Shown in pieces: positions 11,700 to 24,149 of a DNA stretch of 64,000 nucleotides. Each line of letters begins with the position of its first letter. The first letter of the stretch is position 1. The translations under genes and the position numbers were made by a program. The DNA is from Hevea brasiliensis (Eukaryota; Streptophyta; Magnoliopsida; Malpighiales; Euphorbiaceae), in NCBI RefSeq assembly GCF_030052815.1, contig NC_079498.1, positions 89,304,273 to 89,368,272 of the forward strand, written 5' to 3'. The notes beneath the pieces were generated by a model that was not told the DNA's origin, ran no database searches, and worked only from the letters and a program-made list of their open reading frames with translations.

Positions 11700-12458
11700 G
11701 TACTCTCTCAGATGCCATCTTACGCTAAGTTCCTTAAAGAGATTCTTTCAAAGAAGAAAAGATTGGAAGATTATGAGACTGTTGCTCTTACAGAAGAATG
11801 AAGTGCCATATTGCAAAATAAGCTGCTGCCAAAGCTCAAGGATCCATAAAGCTTCTCCATACCTTGTCTTATTGGCAACATGAAAATAGACAGAGCACTG
11901 TTTGATCTAGGTGCAAGTGTGAGTCTAATGCCTCTATCAATATGTCAGAAGCTGGGTGTAGGAGAGCTCAAACCCATAATAATTTCACTACAATTGACTG
12001 GTCGGTCTATTAAGTATTTGGTGGGCATCCTAGAAAACATCCCCCTCAAGGTGGAAAAATTCTTCATTCCTATTGATTTTGTTGTCCTGAAAATAGAAGA
12101 GGATGTCCAAATTACTATCATCCTAGGAAGACCTTTCTTGGCAATCGCCGGAGCTATCATAGATGTTAAAAATGGGTCGTTAACTCTCAAGGTAGGAGAT
12201 GAAGAAGTGGAATTCAACCTATTCAAAGCAGTTAAGCATAAACTTGAACCTGATGAATGCTTAAGGGTTGACATAACTGACAATCTAGTTGAAAAGGAAT
12301 TGCACAAAACACATCCTGAAGATCCTTTGGATGCATGCATAATGCACAGCCACACAGCAGATAATGAAAACACGGAAATTGCAGCTTGTGCACAATCTTT
12401 AGAAGCTAGCCTATCTCTACCCTTAGCTCAAGCTCTCCAGGTGGAAGAGCTAAAGTAG
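11700..12458 (+). pseudogene. Athila-type aspartic protease, partly open
   Basis: The open part starts at 11880 and carries the active-site block FDLGASVSLMPLSICQKLG, the flap-like KYLVGILENIPLKVEKF and the terminal IILGRPFLAIAGAIIDVKNG. This layout (DLGAS rather than DTG, followed by MPLS) is typical of Athila and related elements. The lead-in (11700-11879) has the conserved YAKFLKEIL and two or three stops. The frame is the same as the RT fragment downstream, so it belongs to the same pol. An unrelated ORF on the opposite strand (12373-11945) is a shadow. Confidence 0.88.
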
Positions 12459-12605
12459 GAACAACTTAAAAGCAAGTCACAGGAGGACACCAAACAGGTA
12501 GAACTGAAACTTCTTTCCTCTACACTAAGGTACGCATTCTTAGACTCAAACTCTAAATTTCATGTTATTATAAATGCTAGCCTATCAAATGAAGAAGAGG
12601 AAAAA

Positions 12606-13065
12606 TTGTTAAAGGTGCTTAGGACCCATAGTAAAGCTATACGGTATAAAATAGAAGACCTGAAAGGGATTAGTCCTTTAATTTGCATGCATAGGATACC
12701 CATGGAGGAAAACAACAAACCCACTATTGAAAATCAAAGGAGATTTAACCCAAACATGAAAGAAGTAGTTAAGAAAGAAATTCTGAAACTATTACATGCA
12801 TGTATTATGTATCCAATTTCTGATAGTAAATGGGTTAGTCCAGTGCATGTAGTACCTAAGAAGGGTGGGATAACTGTCATTTAAAATGCAAACAATGAAC
12901 TAATCCCTACTAGGGTAGTCATTGGTTGGCGTATGTGCATAAACTATAGAAAATTAAATAGTGCCACCAGAAATGATCATTTTACTCTCCCTTTCATAGA
13001 CCAAATGTTAGAAAGACTAGTAAAACATTCCTACTTCTGATATCTAGATGGATATTCAGAATTTT
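12606..13065 (+). pseudogene. Athila-type reverse transcriptase N-terminal part, truncated
   Basis: The segment reads LKGISPLICMHRIPME, then NPNMKEVVKKEILKLL, SKWVSPVHVVPKKGG and, after a TAA at 12882-12884, RMCINYRKLNSATRNDHFTLPFIDQMLERL and a degraded DGYSEF (usual form DGYSGFNQI). The YIDD catalytic region and everything beyond it are missing because the L1 tail begins at about 13083. The downstream half of this element is not found on the far side of the L1. Confidence 0.85.
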
Positions 13066-13081
13066 TAATTGGTCTTAAAAA

Positions 13082-13126
<45 letters not shown>

Positions 13127-13129
13127 GCT

Positions 13130-13802
13130 AAAAGCAGCTTTCATTAATCATCAAAGCAAAGAGATGTTCCGAGAAACAAAATGAGCAACAATGATAGGCA
13201 CCTATTCCTATAAAGTCCCTTTAGCTAACTGGAATTTAGCCAATGCATGAGCCACGGTATTACTTGAGCAACAAACATAAGATCAAGAATAACTAAGCGA
13301 ACGTTGCATAAAATCTAAACAATCTTGAATAATAAATTCGAACCCATTATGAGGACAATCCTTCGACTTAAGCAACTATATCACATGTAAACAATCAGAT
13401 TCAACTTGCAATGTTCTAAAGCTCAATTTCAAAGCTAATTGTAACCCATGAGAGATTTCCATGGCTTCTGAAATTCCCGGCTCCCAAGATCCACAAATAC
13501 ATTTCACTGCAAATGCCAACATAAATCCACAGTGATCCCAAAAACCACACCAAATTGAATAAAATTTTGATCTGTGATACCAGCATCCGTATTCAGTTTA
13601 ACAGTGCCTAGCAATGGAGTTTCCCAAGCAAAAACTTGAGAATGATCTGATAGCAATGGACCCTCATCCTCAACCAACCTTGTTTGGAGAAATTCAGAAG
13701 TAAGCCAACCATCCTTAGCAACAACCTCATAAGAAGACCATTGGTGTTACTCAAACGCCCACTTATTCCTACCAACCCAAATAAAATAGCATAAAATTGC
13801 AA
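13130..13802 (-). pseudogene. LINE RNase H-like domain and 3' end
   Basis: On the minus strand around 13600-13400 the recognisable blocks are VKLNTDAGI (first catalytic Asp), WEPGISEAMEISHGLQLAL (catalytic Glu region) and RTLQVESDCLHV (third acidic residue), followed by NTVAHALAKFQLA. This is the plant RVT_3/RNase H domain that ends many plant L1 ORF2 proteins. Several stops and frameshifts break it. The annotated ORF at 13802-13608 is in a different frame and is not meaningful. Confidence 0.75.
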
Positions 13803-14899
13803 CCTTCACAAATTCATCCCTCTAGCATTTCTCCAGCAAACCCATCACCATAATTTAAAATTCAATCTAGTCACATGACAAACCCACCACAAATCACACA
13901 AATATCAAACACCACGCACCTGTGAGTAGTCACGACACAAGTGAACTAGAGATTCCTCAAAATCACACCAAGAGCATTCCAGATGAATGGAAGGAATATG
14001 ACTACTTAATAGCCCCTTTGTTGGCAAGAAGAATTAGGTGGAGCATCCAATTTCCAAATTGATTTTCGAATTTGGGAATTATTTTCCAACGAAGAAGAAG
14101 AAATAAGGAGCTAATTGAAAGCCTTCAATTCTAAAGCCAACTGATACCCACTCTTCACCGTTTATATACCCTGTGATTCATAATGCCACATTAACTCATC
14201 ACTCATGAAACATGCCCGGAGAAATAGATTGAATTTGCTCTGCATCAATTAGGTAAAAAATGATGGACAGGATGTCCCTCTTCCAAACCTGACTTTCCTC
14301 ATCAATTAATTGTGAAACAGTAGCATCTAAAGGAATATAAGTTGGGGGGTGGTGAAATGATACTAAAGGATGAAGGTTGAGGGATCCATAGGTCTCGCCA
14401 AATCTGAATCGAATGTCCATCACTAATTCTCCATTGTAGAGCCAGTAATAAGACATCCCTTCCAAAAACAATACTTCTTCAAGTGAAAATAGGAATAGGA
14501 CCCACAGGAGCTTCAAGAAAGTTACCTCGAGGATGATTGCGAGCTTTTAAAATTTGAGCAAGTAAAGATACCAAGAACCGGATCAATCACCAACCTTGTT
14601 TATCTAACAAGGCTCGATTAAAACATTCAAAATCTCTAAAACCAAGATCCCCTTCCTCTTTCGGGCGATACAACTGTTGCTAAGAACATAAATGCATCCG
14701 CTTTTCCTTCATTTTCTGGCCCCACTAAAATTGACTAATCATCATATGCAATTCATCACATAAAAATAATGGAAATTGGAAACATTGCATCACATATGAT
14801 AGAATAGCTTACGCTATAGTTTTGATTAATAAATCTTTAGCAGCAGTGCAAAAAAATTTTTCTTTCCACCCCTATAGTTGGGACCAAAGGCATTCTTTA

Positions 14900-15984
14900 A
14901 TTTTTGCAAAAGCAGCTCGCTCGCTTCGATTAACTAATCATTGTGGCAAACCCATATACAAATCATGATTCTCTACAACACGGACACCCAAAGATGTAGA
15001 CAATGATTGACCCAAATCAGGAGGCACATTATCATTAAACACTAGTTTGGATTTATGTAAATTAACCTTTTGGCCAGAAAGATTTTCATACTACTACAGC
15101 GCTGATGAAATAACTGCTACTTCATTATGAGTAGCTTGAAAAAAAAAAGAATACAATCATCCGTGAACAAAAGATGAGATAATTTAGGAGCACCCTTACA
15201 AATCCAAACCCTCTGAAGAGAACCACAGTGTACTGCACCATTTAATAAACCAGTTAGACCCTCTGTGCAAAATAAAAATAAATAAGGAGATAGTGTATCA
15301 CCTTTATGAAAACCCCTTAATGGTGTAAAAGGCCCCACTGTACATCCATTAATAAATACTAAGTAAGAAACCGTAGTCATACAGCTCATAACCCAAGAAA
15401 CCCAATCTAGAGAAAAACCCAAATCGAGCATTATTGCTTCCAAAAAAGGCCATTCCACCATGTCATAAGCTTTCGCCATATCCAGCTTCAAGGAAATTGG
15501 TTTCCTTGAACGGCCCTTGGTTTTCATATGGTGGAACAAAAAGCTACTAACACAATATTTGTAATAAAACGACAGGAACAAAAGCACTGTGAGATCCGAT
15601 AAAATACCCTTCAACCAATAAGCAATAACCTTTGTAACACTATATCATAAAGGTTAATAGGTTTAAATTTCCCCACATACCTTGGCTGTTTCACCTTGGG
15701 AACCAGATAAATGTGAATATGATTAGGAGCATCTGGGAACTGACCGCCCTGTCCTAAACCAACCCAACTATATTAACACCCACAATAGACTAGTACTTCT
15801 GAAAAAATAGAGGTGGCAACCAATCCGGGCCAGGTGTCTTACCTTGATGCATCTGTTTCACTACCTGTACAATCTCTTCTGAATTATACGGTTGCAATAG
15901 AAAATCATTCATCACCTGAGATACCTTATAAGGCATAAAATCATGATCAATCTCCCCTCCCTCTCGAGTCTCAGAAGTAAACAA
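14900..15984 (-). pseudogene. LINE reverse transcriptase domain, broken
   Basis: The piece 15984-15790 has QMHQGKTPGPDWLPPLFFQKY, the conserved entry to L1 RT. The piece 15614-15117 has KLDMAKAYDMVEWPFLEAIM, then GPFTPLRGFHKGDTLSPYLF and LSHLLFTDDCILFF. The active-site motif is TDD, with F-A-D-D expected in intact elements. The region to 14900 carries the thumb part with stops. The region 14530-13810 is the connector between RT and RNase H and is readable only in pieces. Confidence 0.85.
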
Positions 15985-16275
15985 ACCTTATAGAACTCCA
16001 AAACATGATCATCTAGCTTAGAACCTGAAAGCTCAGTACCACTAGGAGTGAAGAGACTACTAATAGCATTGTTTCTCCTACGGGTTGAAGCCGCAGAATG
16101 AAAATATTTAGCATTCCAGTCTCCTTTTAACCTTAACTACGGAGATCTGTCTCAACATCATCTCTTCCCACAAGGATACTCCAGCTAACTTAGCTTTTAA
16201 AACTCATCTAGATTCTAGAACATCCACATCGGGAAAAGTATCAACTCGTTCCAATGCTAAGAGAATATACTTCTT

Positions 16276-17172
16276 CTATTGTCGTAAGTTACCAAAAGAA
16301 TTTTTATTCTTATCAATTAAATTTTTGGTACAGACAACCATCTTGGTAAACAACATTTCCCCAACATCACTTACCACCATCCTTTCCCTACTAGAATGCA
16401 CTGCCTCGCAATAAGCCTCTTCCCTCATCCACATAGATTCAAACTTGATCCGTTTGCCACGTTGCACCATGTTCACCAATTCACCTTCAGTATTAAGAAG
16501 GATTGGAAGATGATCTGAACTAGAGTGAAGACAATGAGACGAGCTAACCTAGGAAAATTTTCCCTCCATGCAAGGGACAATACAACTCTATCCAACCTCT
16601 TTTCAACGAAATCATCACCCATCCTCTCATTGTCCCATGTAAATGGATACCCTTTGTAGCCTAAATCCATCATACCTATATCTGAAAGAACATCCCAAAA
16701 AGCATAAAGATATTGTTCAGGTCTAATAGCTCCCCCCACCTTTTCAAACTGAATTAGAATCTCAATAAAATCACCCACTATAGATTAGTAACAGAATGCA
16801 AAGTCCTTAAAACTGCCATGAGAGATGCTTATTACTCCATTCAGACCATTCATAAAACCCAGTGAATCTCCAAGACTTTAAACCACCATCCAAGCTAACC
16901 CTAACGTCTACGTGATGAAGAAAGTAGGGGAGGAGGCATAAATTAACCAAGTCATCCTGGAGACAAGCCAAACCTCCACCACCATTAACATATCGAACCA
17001 CAAACATATTTTTAAAACACAAAGTGTGCTTCATGAAAAATATACTATCCTCACTAGCTCGAGTTTCTATGAGAAATAAGACATCGGGAGCTTTTGGCAA
17101 ACACAAATGCCTTATTTTAGCAACTACAAACTGGTTCCCAAGCTCCCTACAGTTGTAACTTAGGATTTTCAT
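16276..17172 (-). pseudogene. LINE AP-endonuclease domain, broken
   Basis: The frame begins at ATG 17172 with MKILSYNCRELGNQFVVAKI (usual form NCRGLGN), continues with PDVLFLIETRAS (catalytic Glu) and a Gly-rich VRYVNGGGGLA. The next piece, 16778-16473, has MGDFIEIL, DLGYKGYPFTWDN (usual GD-F-Ni and GxxFTW blocks) and EKRLDRV. The third piece 16479-16276 contains KRIKFESMWMREEAYCEAV. The endonuclease would nick target DNA to prime reverse transcription. The domain order and spacing are right, but stops and frameshifts separate the three pieces. Confidence 0.85.
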
Positions 17173-17299
17173 GGCTTTAGGCGACCCTTGTAGTGATTGG
17201 AAGTTGCCTCTCGTACTTGGTCATACAAACAAAGCCTTTTACTCAACACGCCGTCCCCCTTCAAATTTATCCCCTTCGAATCACAGTCACTTCTTTTTT

Positions 17300-18014
17300 A
17301 AAAAGTAGTTAATTTATAAGTTTTCTACTATGTCAATATTTAATGTATATTTTTATTAAAAAATATACCATTAATCAATTATAGTTAGAGTAGTTGATAT
17401 GAGTGAATGACATATAATAATATCATAAAATACTAATTAATAATTACGTTTGAAAATTCATAATTTTGGAATATAAAAAATTATATTATTATACATAAAG
17501 TCACTGTAAATTATTCTAACAAAAAATATTATCATTAATAATTATCACAAATTTAATAATTAAATATTCAAATAAATTTAAAAGTAATTAGAATGAACGT
17601 AAAAATAATTTAAATTGTTATATAAATTATTATTAATTATTTTATTATATTAATTAATACAGAATCATTCTAATTTAAATTCAAGAATTGAAGGGTGTGA
17701 AACTCACCGTGGGTCAGTGAACTTTGTGACCATGGCCCAATTTCTGTTTTAATGATCTTACATTTCAGCCATTCAAAAAATCCATTAATTACACGTGATT
17801 ATTGGACAGCAAGTTTTAGGGTCATAATTGTCTTTCCAGTGCACCTAAGTTGCCCAAAGCCACGTGGTAAAACCCAGTTAATCAAAATCCAGTCAAACCC
17901 ATCTCGTGTGCTATTTGGGTCAAAATAACAGTAATAATATAATATTTATTATTTACTTATTATATATTAAATAATATATAAGTTGATAATAAAAACTATT
18001 TAACTGTACAGTCT
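17300..18014. other. AT-rich intergenic DNA
   Basis: I see no coding potential here. The stretch is dominated by AATAAT/TTAATT words. A less AT-rich patch at 17690-17910 (containing CCACGTGG-like words) looks like ordinary unique intergenic sequence or a very old repeat. Confidence 0.5.
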
Positions 18015-20360
18015 ATGCAATGACCCAAATTGGAGATTAGGGATCAAGCCAACTTAAGTTTTTAAAACCTATAGAAAGCCTAAAAATATATTAAATATAA
18101 ACATATTTTTTGATCTCACAATTCAAGTATACTTTAAACTATTACACTTTAGTTTTTTCATTCATATTTAAAAGAATCACTAAAGTGTAATTAGTTCAAC
18201 ATACATATTCAAAGAAGAGCTAGTTTAGATTTCAGGCATCCATCATTACATCACTCATCCTTAAAATAAAACATTAATCAATAATCTTGAATACCAGCAC
18301 AATAACTATCTCTTTACAGTTTATATGTCCAACTAAATATACAACATATAAAAAAAAATATATTTCAGCTACTCATGCTACTCATGCTGCTCATTCTCCA
18401 AAGAACTATTTTATTCATGCACTCTTGCATCTAGAGTTAGGGAAAGGGACAAGCTTACACATGCTTAGTGAATAAACTGACCAATATAATTTAATTATAT
18501 CATTTTATTTCATACATATGCAATGCATCATCTAAACGAGTTTTTACATAAAAAAAAATTCCACATAAGATGGATTTGTCATCAGTGATCTCCCAGATCC
18601 AACGTGTTCGACTCATACAAAGACTACTCAAGATTTCTACTTAATATAGCTAATGTGTCAGGTTCATACAGAGGCTCCTCAGGACTTTCGCTTAAAAACA
18701 ATGCACTAGGGGCTTGTTAGGCCTCACCTAGTCTTACCACCGCATATCATACATGATCATATCATAAAAATATTATATAACATAATATGGAGGGAACTAG
18801 TGGGTCATCCAATTTTCATTATGCATCAATAATAATTATGCAAAAATATAACATATTCATGCTCTAAGTATATATACCCTAATAAACAATGAAATGATGC
18901 ATGTAGATGATTATGAATTATATTTTAAAAATTTAAATTTATTAAGATTAGAGCTATTCACCTCTTGTAGCCTATTAACCACCTAATATGAACGTAGCTA
19001 GCCTCAAATCCCTAGCTTCCTGAATTCCTCAAGTCCGATCCTATAAACATCAGATCCTATAGAGTTATTTGGTGCTTTAAAACTCTATGCACATATAAAA
19101 CATCTTATTTTAGGCCCTAATGAACCATAAAATCATGTTTTAGAATCCTTGGAAAAGAAGGGAGAATAGGCTTGGCAGAACCCACTTCAGTTGCCCAAAT
19201 CTTGGACTTTGGCTGGCCTTTTAGTCTAGTAGATACTGTGGCTGTCAAAGTCCTGAACTTTGACTGCCAAACCCTTGGGTCTCAAAATCCCTCTTAGTCC
19301 AGTAGCTACTGTGGCCGCCAAAGTCTTAGACTTCAGCTACTAAACTTGGAAATTTTTCAGATTTTTCTGAGAAATTACATGCTTTAGCTGTCAAAATAAT
19401 TATTTTTAACAGCCAAACTTGGGAATTTCTAGAATTTTAAAGTCAAAAACCTATAGAATTCATCTCCAAACAACATCCAAACTCACCATAAGATTCCAAA
19501 ACACAATTCAAACATATAAACACATGTCTAAGGCAAAAAATAACTTGAAATTAAACTTAATTTCTACATGCAACGACTAGGCACAAGAAATCAAGGTTCT
19601 ACATCAATTTTGGGCATAACATTAACAAAATATCTCAAGTCTATCAAAGAGGACTAGTCATAAAAGGCCTATACAGCCTATAAGCTTTGACAGAAACTCA
19701 AAATAACACATGAAACCTCAAAACCCAACATGTAAGGCATAACCCTTGACTTTACCCAACTCAACATCTCTCCTAAGCAACATGCAATCAAAACTACCTA
19801 TCTCTAACCTCATAAACATGTTTATAACACTACTAAAAGATTAAACAGGAAGAAGAATTACCTCTTTTCCTTTATCTTAAAAGTGGAAGGATTTATAATC
19901 CAAGCTCAAAATCCACTCTCACTTGACTTCCCAGATGACGAATCAAGCTTCAAAAATGAAATTTGCCAAGTAAACCTCTCTGAACCCCACTTGCATGTCA
20001 CAGTAGTTCAACAAGAGAGAAAAAAAGAGTTCAAGCTCTTTTGTACGAAAATTTCAAGTCTGTGACCCTCTTTATACCCTCACTTTCAAGGAACTTTCAA
20101 CTGCCGAAAGTCATTTTGTATAGAAGAGAAACTTGAGTTTCTCACCTGCTCAAACCCAAGAACTTTGACTTCTTACTTCCCATCTCTACTCTTACATGTA
20201 ACCATACATACATGCACAATCATATACATACATTTATACACATATTTATACATATATACATATATATTCAAAACCCACCACCACTCCTTTGCCCGTAAAA
20301 TTTTAAATTTCACAAGAATTTCCCGTAAAAAGTCTAACACTATATTTATGGCAATAGACT
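18015..20360. repeat. Probable old LTR-type repeat block
   Basis: The start (TGACCCAAATTGGAGATTAG) and the internal CTGCC(A/G)AAAGTC-type words repeated at 19200-19430 and 20100-20120 resemble those in the LTR fragment at 33.9-34.75 kb, which also has GACTGCCGACTT and GCTGCCAAAAGTC. No protein motif is visible. ORFs at 18287-18475, 19883-20065 and 20165-20362 are not convincing genes. Ends and superfamily are uncertain. Confidence 0.4.
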
Positions 20361-20371
20361 AATAGGTTTAG

Positions 20372-20443
20372 TATATAAAAATAATATATATTCACATTAA
20401 TTTAAAATATATAAAAATAATATATATTCACGTTAATTTAAAA
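20372..20443. repeat. 36-bp tandem duplication
   Basis: A unit containing ATAAAAATAATATATATTCAC begins near 20375 and again near 20411, with one base difference (CACATTAA versus CACGTTAA) after it. Confidence 0.8.
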
Positions 20444-20660
20444 TATTTTTAATTATTAGAAAATAAATTAAATATAGTATAAATTAATTAGAATCTAATA
20501 GCAAAACAAATTTAATTATTTGTTATTTATAAATCAAATTTACACATTTAATAAACTAACACATTCAATAGATATTATGACAAAACTTAGAAGTATTTTT
20601 TAAAATAATAATAATAATAAAAGAATAATAATATAAATCAAAATCTTACTATTTAAAGTA

Positions 20661-20661
<1 letters not shown>

Positions 20662-20717
<56 letters not shown>
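20662..20717. repeat. (AT)n microsatellite
   Basis: This is an uninterrupted run of about 28 TA/AT dinucleotides. Confidence 0.97.
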
Positions 20718-20722
<5 letters not shown>

Positions 20723-22792
20723 GTGTAACAAGTATTGCTAAAACATATTAACTAATTTGTTGTAATTATAGTTTCCTTGCAATGAGATAAAAATTTAATA
20801 TTCATTAATATAATGTTAGCGCATAAAGTACCAATGGTTTTATGTTAAAATTAGTTTAATAAATATTATAATAATTAATGCAAATTTTATCAATAAATAG
20901 TCAAACAATTCAAAAAAAATAGCGGAAAATAAAATAATAAAAAGATCATTTAAGTTCATAAATAACTGGTTTAAAAATTAAAATAAATAAATAAAAATTT
21001 AGAATTTTAATTAATAAAATAAAACATCTAGATAAAAATTTGAAAGAGGGTTAAACGTTACATCTGCTTCAAAAAATTTACTTAATTAAAAAAAAGTGAA
21101 GTAACATGTCAAAAAAATTCAAAAATATACTATGTAAAAAAAACTATTTTTCGTAATAAAATAAAAAACAAAAAAAAATTGAAGACATCAGAAATTTAAA
21201 AAATCAACAGGATAAAAATAATTATAACATTGTATTTGGAACAACAAATCAGATTTTATTATAAATAAAATTGTCCTAAAATTATTTTAATGAAAATAAT
21301 AATAATTAAATAATTTAAAAGGAATTGAAATTAAAAAAAAAATGAAGGAAAGGATGAGAAGACAATTTTAGTATTTTTAAAAACAATACAAAAATGCCTT
21401 CTAAGTATATTTGTATAATATATAGGTGAAAATGAATATATTATTATTAAAAAAAATAGAAAAGTTTGTTAAAAAAATTGGAAAAACCTATAAGAATTTT
21501 TGTCTTAATTTATAAGCTGGCAACGGTGGAGTCACACTAGGGCCAAGGGCACACTGGGTCCCCTAGAATTTCTAAATCTTTTAGCGGTATATTAATAATT
21601 TTACTAAATTAAGATGGGAATATCACATTTTTTTTATATATACTAGACTTAGAAAAGATGATACTTATTATTCTACACTGCTAACGTATACTTAGTGGAC
21701 TAAACAGTCTATTTTTTGGTGGCCCAGAAATAATCATAGGTTATTTTATTTGTCTCTAATCATCTATAAGGGGAAAAAAAGTTTTTATTCTTTTAAGGAG
21801 ACAAGGCTCTTGACTTCTTCAATTACATTTTTTTTTTTAAATCAGCAAAAAAAATATAACATATGTGATAATTATAATTAGAACAAAAGTATAATTGTAA
21901 AAACAAAGCCTTTTTTTTAAGAAAAAAAATAAAGTCTATACTTATGCAATAAAATGTGTGATAGGAGATTAACCATGTATTTTTTAGACTTATATTTTAA
22001 TATACAAAATAACAGATGTTAAATTTATATTTTTATATTGTTAATTATAAAATTAAATTGTCAAAATAAAATTGATTATTAATCTTGCTAGTTATATGAA
22101 AAATCTACTTTATAATAGAATAGGAGATGAATTACTAAATAATTATTTGATGAATTACATTGAAAGAGATATATTTGTAAGTATTGGCAACGAAATTATT
22201 ATGATTAATTAGATTTTAATTAATAAAAAATAAATGATAATAATTGTAATTTACGTATAATATCTTATTAACTTATTAGAAATTCTCTTATTAACTCATG
22301 TTTATTTTATGTATATAATTTTTATAAATTACATATTTTAGTTGGACCCTCTCAAATGAATTCTTACATCCATCATTGTAAGCTGGTTAAATCAGGTTAT
22401 AAGTTCTAAAAATAAGTTAAAATGTTTGTTTATAACAATTTTTAGCTTATAAGTTTAAAAAAATAGGTTGAGGGGCTCAATTTTTTATTTTAGTGCTTAT
22501 AAGTCATGTATTTATAAGTTAATTTAACTAAATATTTTACTATATTATTTTTATTTAATTTTTAAAATTTTATCATAAATTTCATTTAATATTTTTTAGT
22601 CATTTTAATAATAAAAATGTTTATAAGCTATTTTTTACTAAATACATTAATTATTTATTTGTTACTTATATATAAACATTTTAATTAAATAGATAATTAC
22701 TTAAAATTTAAAATATTTGTAAGTTTAAATTAATGCTTATAAGCTGATTTTCATAAATTAAGATAAACAGACTTTAAATATGCAATACCTAA
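20718..22792. other. AT-rich intergenic DNA without recognisable genes
   Basis: The stretch has no open frames of interest. A short less AT-rich island at 21518-21590 (GGCAACGGTGGAGTCACACT) is the only patch that looks like formerly transcribed or transposon-derived sequence. Words of the type CTTATAAGTT recur between 22380 and 22760 in both orientations, suggesting a decayed MITE. Confidence 0.45.

Positions 22793-22839
<47 letters not shown>
22793..22839. repeat. (AAT)n microsatellite
   Basis: A near-perfect AAT/ATA trinucleotide run sits 40 bp upstream of the hAT-type MITE. Confidence 0.95.
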
Positions 22840-22841
<2 letters not shown>

Positions 22842-22883
22842 GAAGAAGGCATATAAACAGCCTCGTACTAAAATGCCCAAAAG

Positions 22884-23400
22884 TAGGGATGAACACTATT
22901 CGGTTTTAACCGATTAAATCAAACTAAATCTTCTTAATTTAGTAATTTAGTTCGATTTTTAAGATAATTCAGTTTGATTTTATATTTTAAAAATTTCTGT
23001 TATTTCAGTTCGATTTAATTTTAGAGGGAAAAAATTGATTGATCTGAATCGAAGTAAATTACTTTATTAATTTTTAAATTAATTTATTTTTATAGAAAAT
23101 TTATGAATTATATATAAGTTTGTATATATAAACTGTTTAATTTAATTGATTAATAGTTATTAGATTCAAATCAAGATTAAAATTATATTAAATAATTTAA
23201 AAATTAAGTCTAAATTAAAAAAATCTATCAAAACTCAAAAATTAATCGATTCAAACAAAATCAAATCAAAATATAGCAGTTCGATTCGGTTCGATATTAT
23301 TTATTTATTTTGATTCGATTTAATTTCTAAATATAATAATTTAATTAATTTAATTTTGATAATTTGATTCGATTTGATTGGATCTGAATGCTCATCCCTG
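22884..23400. mobile_element. hAT-type MITE, 517 bp, with 8-bp target duplication
   Basis: The left end is TAGGGATGAACA and the right end, read on the minus strand, is CAGGGATGAGCA. These are imperfect terminal inverted repeats starting YAGGGATGA. Both sides are flanked by the identical 8-bp sequence CCCAAAAG (22876-22883 and 23401-23408). Eight-base target duplications and CAGGG-type ends are hallmarks of the hAT superfamily. The inside is rich in TTCGGTTCGATTT-like words and has no transposase, so the element is non-autonomous. Confidence 0.92.
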
Positions 23401-23408
23401 CCCAAAAG

Positions 23409-24149
23409 CAAGTAAGTTGCTGTGAGTAGCAAGCAAACAGATACCATCACCGCATTAGATTCAAAACCACGCATTAAAAAAAAAAAAAAAGTCATTTTAC
23501 TGCTGCTTAAGAACAGTAAAAATTAGTCTTCTTTTGGAATGTATAACTTTAAAATCTCGCGCGATGCTATAGGCATTATTTTTACCTTATATTATCATAT
23601 TGACATAATTAATAAATAAAAAATGATTATATTAAGAACATATCAAATTATATCTTATAACAATATAAAATAGTATACTTGTAAATAAAACTATTATTTA
23701 TTAATAATTATTTAGTAAATTCAATTGAAATAAAATTTTAATCATTTACTGTACTTTTTTATGTTAGCTATGTATATATAATTTAATTTAAGATCAATTA
23801 ATATTAATAATATAATATTTATTATTTAATTTTTATAATATATTAAATAAAATATAATTTGATAATAAAATATAGGTTTATTGAATAAAAAAATTTAAAA
23901 CTTTTAAAGTATTTACAATTATAGCCAAAATTTTATTTTATGTGTATTATAACCGAATTTTAATTAGTTATCTCAATAATAACTAAAGGATTAAATTAAA
24001 TTTGAGAAAGTTAACAATAAATTAAAGTAGAGTCTCTAAAATTTTATTTGATTAACAAAATAGGTCATTGATTTAAATCGTATATTTAATTATTTATTTA
24101 TTATATAAAATATATTTATAATAAAAAATATATTTTATATTTATTTTTA
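23409..24149. other. AT-rich intergenic DNA
   Basis: A poly(A) run occurs at 23475-23489. I see no gene, RNA or repeat structure that I can support. Confidence 0.4.

Larger units (their letters stand above)
13083..17290 (-). mobile_element. L1-type LINE, 5'-truncated, with (AAT)n tail
   Basis: Reading the minus strand, the element has an AP-endonuclease domain, a non-LTR reverse transcriptase and an RNase H-like 3' domain in that order, followed by a trinucleotide tail. On the plus strand the tail is an ATT run at 13082-13126. The endonuclease begins MKILSYNCRELGNQ at 17172. Only a short remnant of ORF1 may precede it (17172-17290). ORF2 is broken by many stops and frameshifts. It inserted into, or next to a break in, the Athila RT. 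I could not identify a convincing target duplication; a TTAAAAA-like sequence occurs near both ends but is too simple to trust. Confidence 0.85.

Noticed and set aside
11945..12373. 142-codon ORF on the minus strand
   Set aside because: It is the shadow of the Athila protease on the plus strand, which has clear motifs.
20165..20362. 65-codon ORF with Tyr/Ile-rich sequence
   Set aside because: It comes from TATACATA-type simple sequence and has no coding character.
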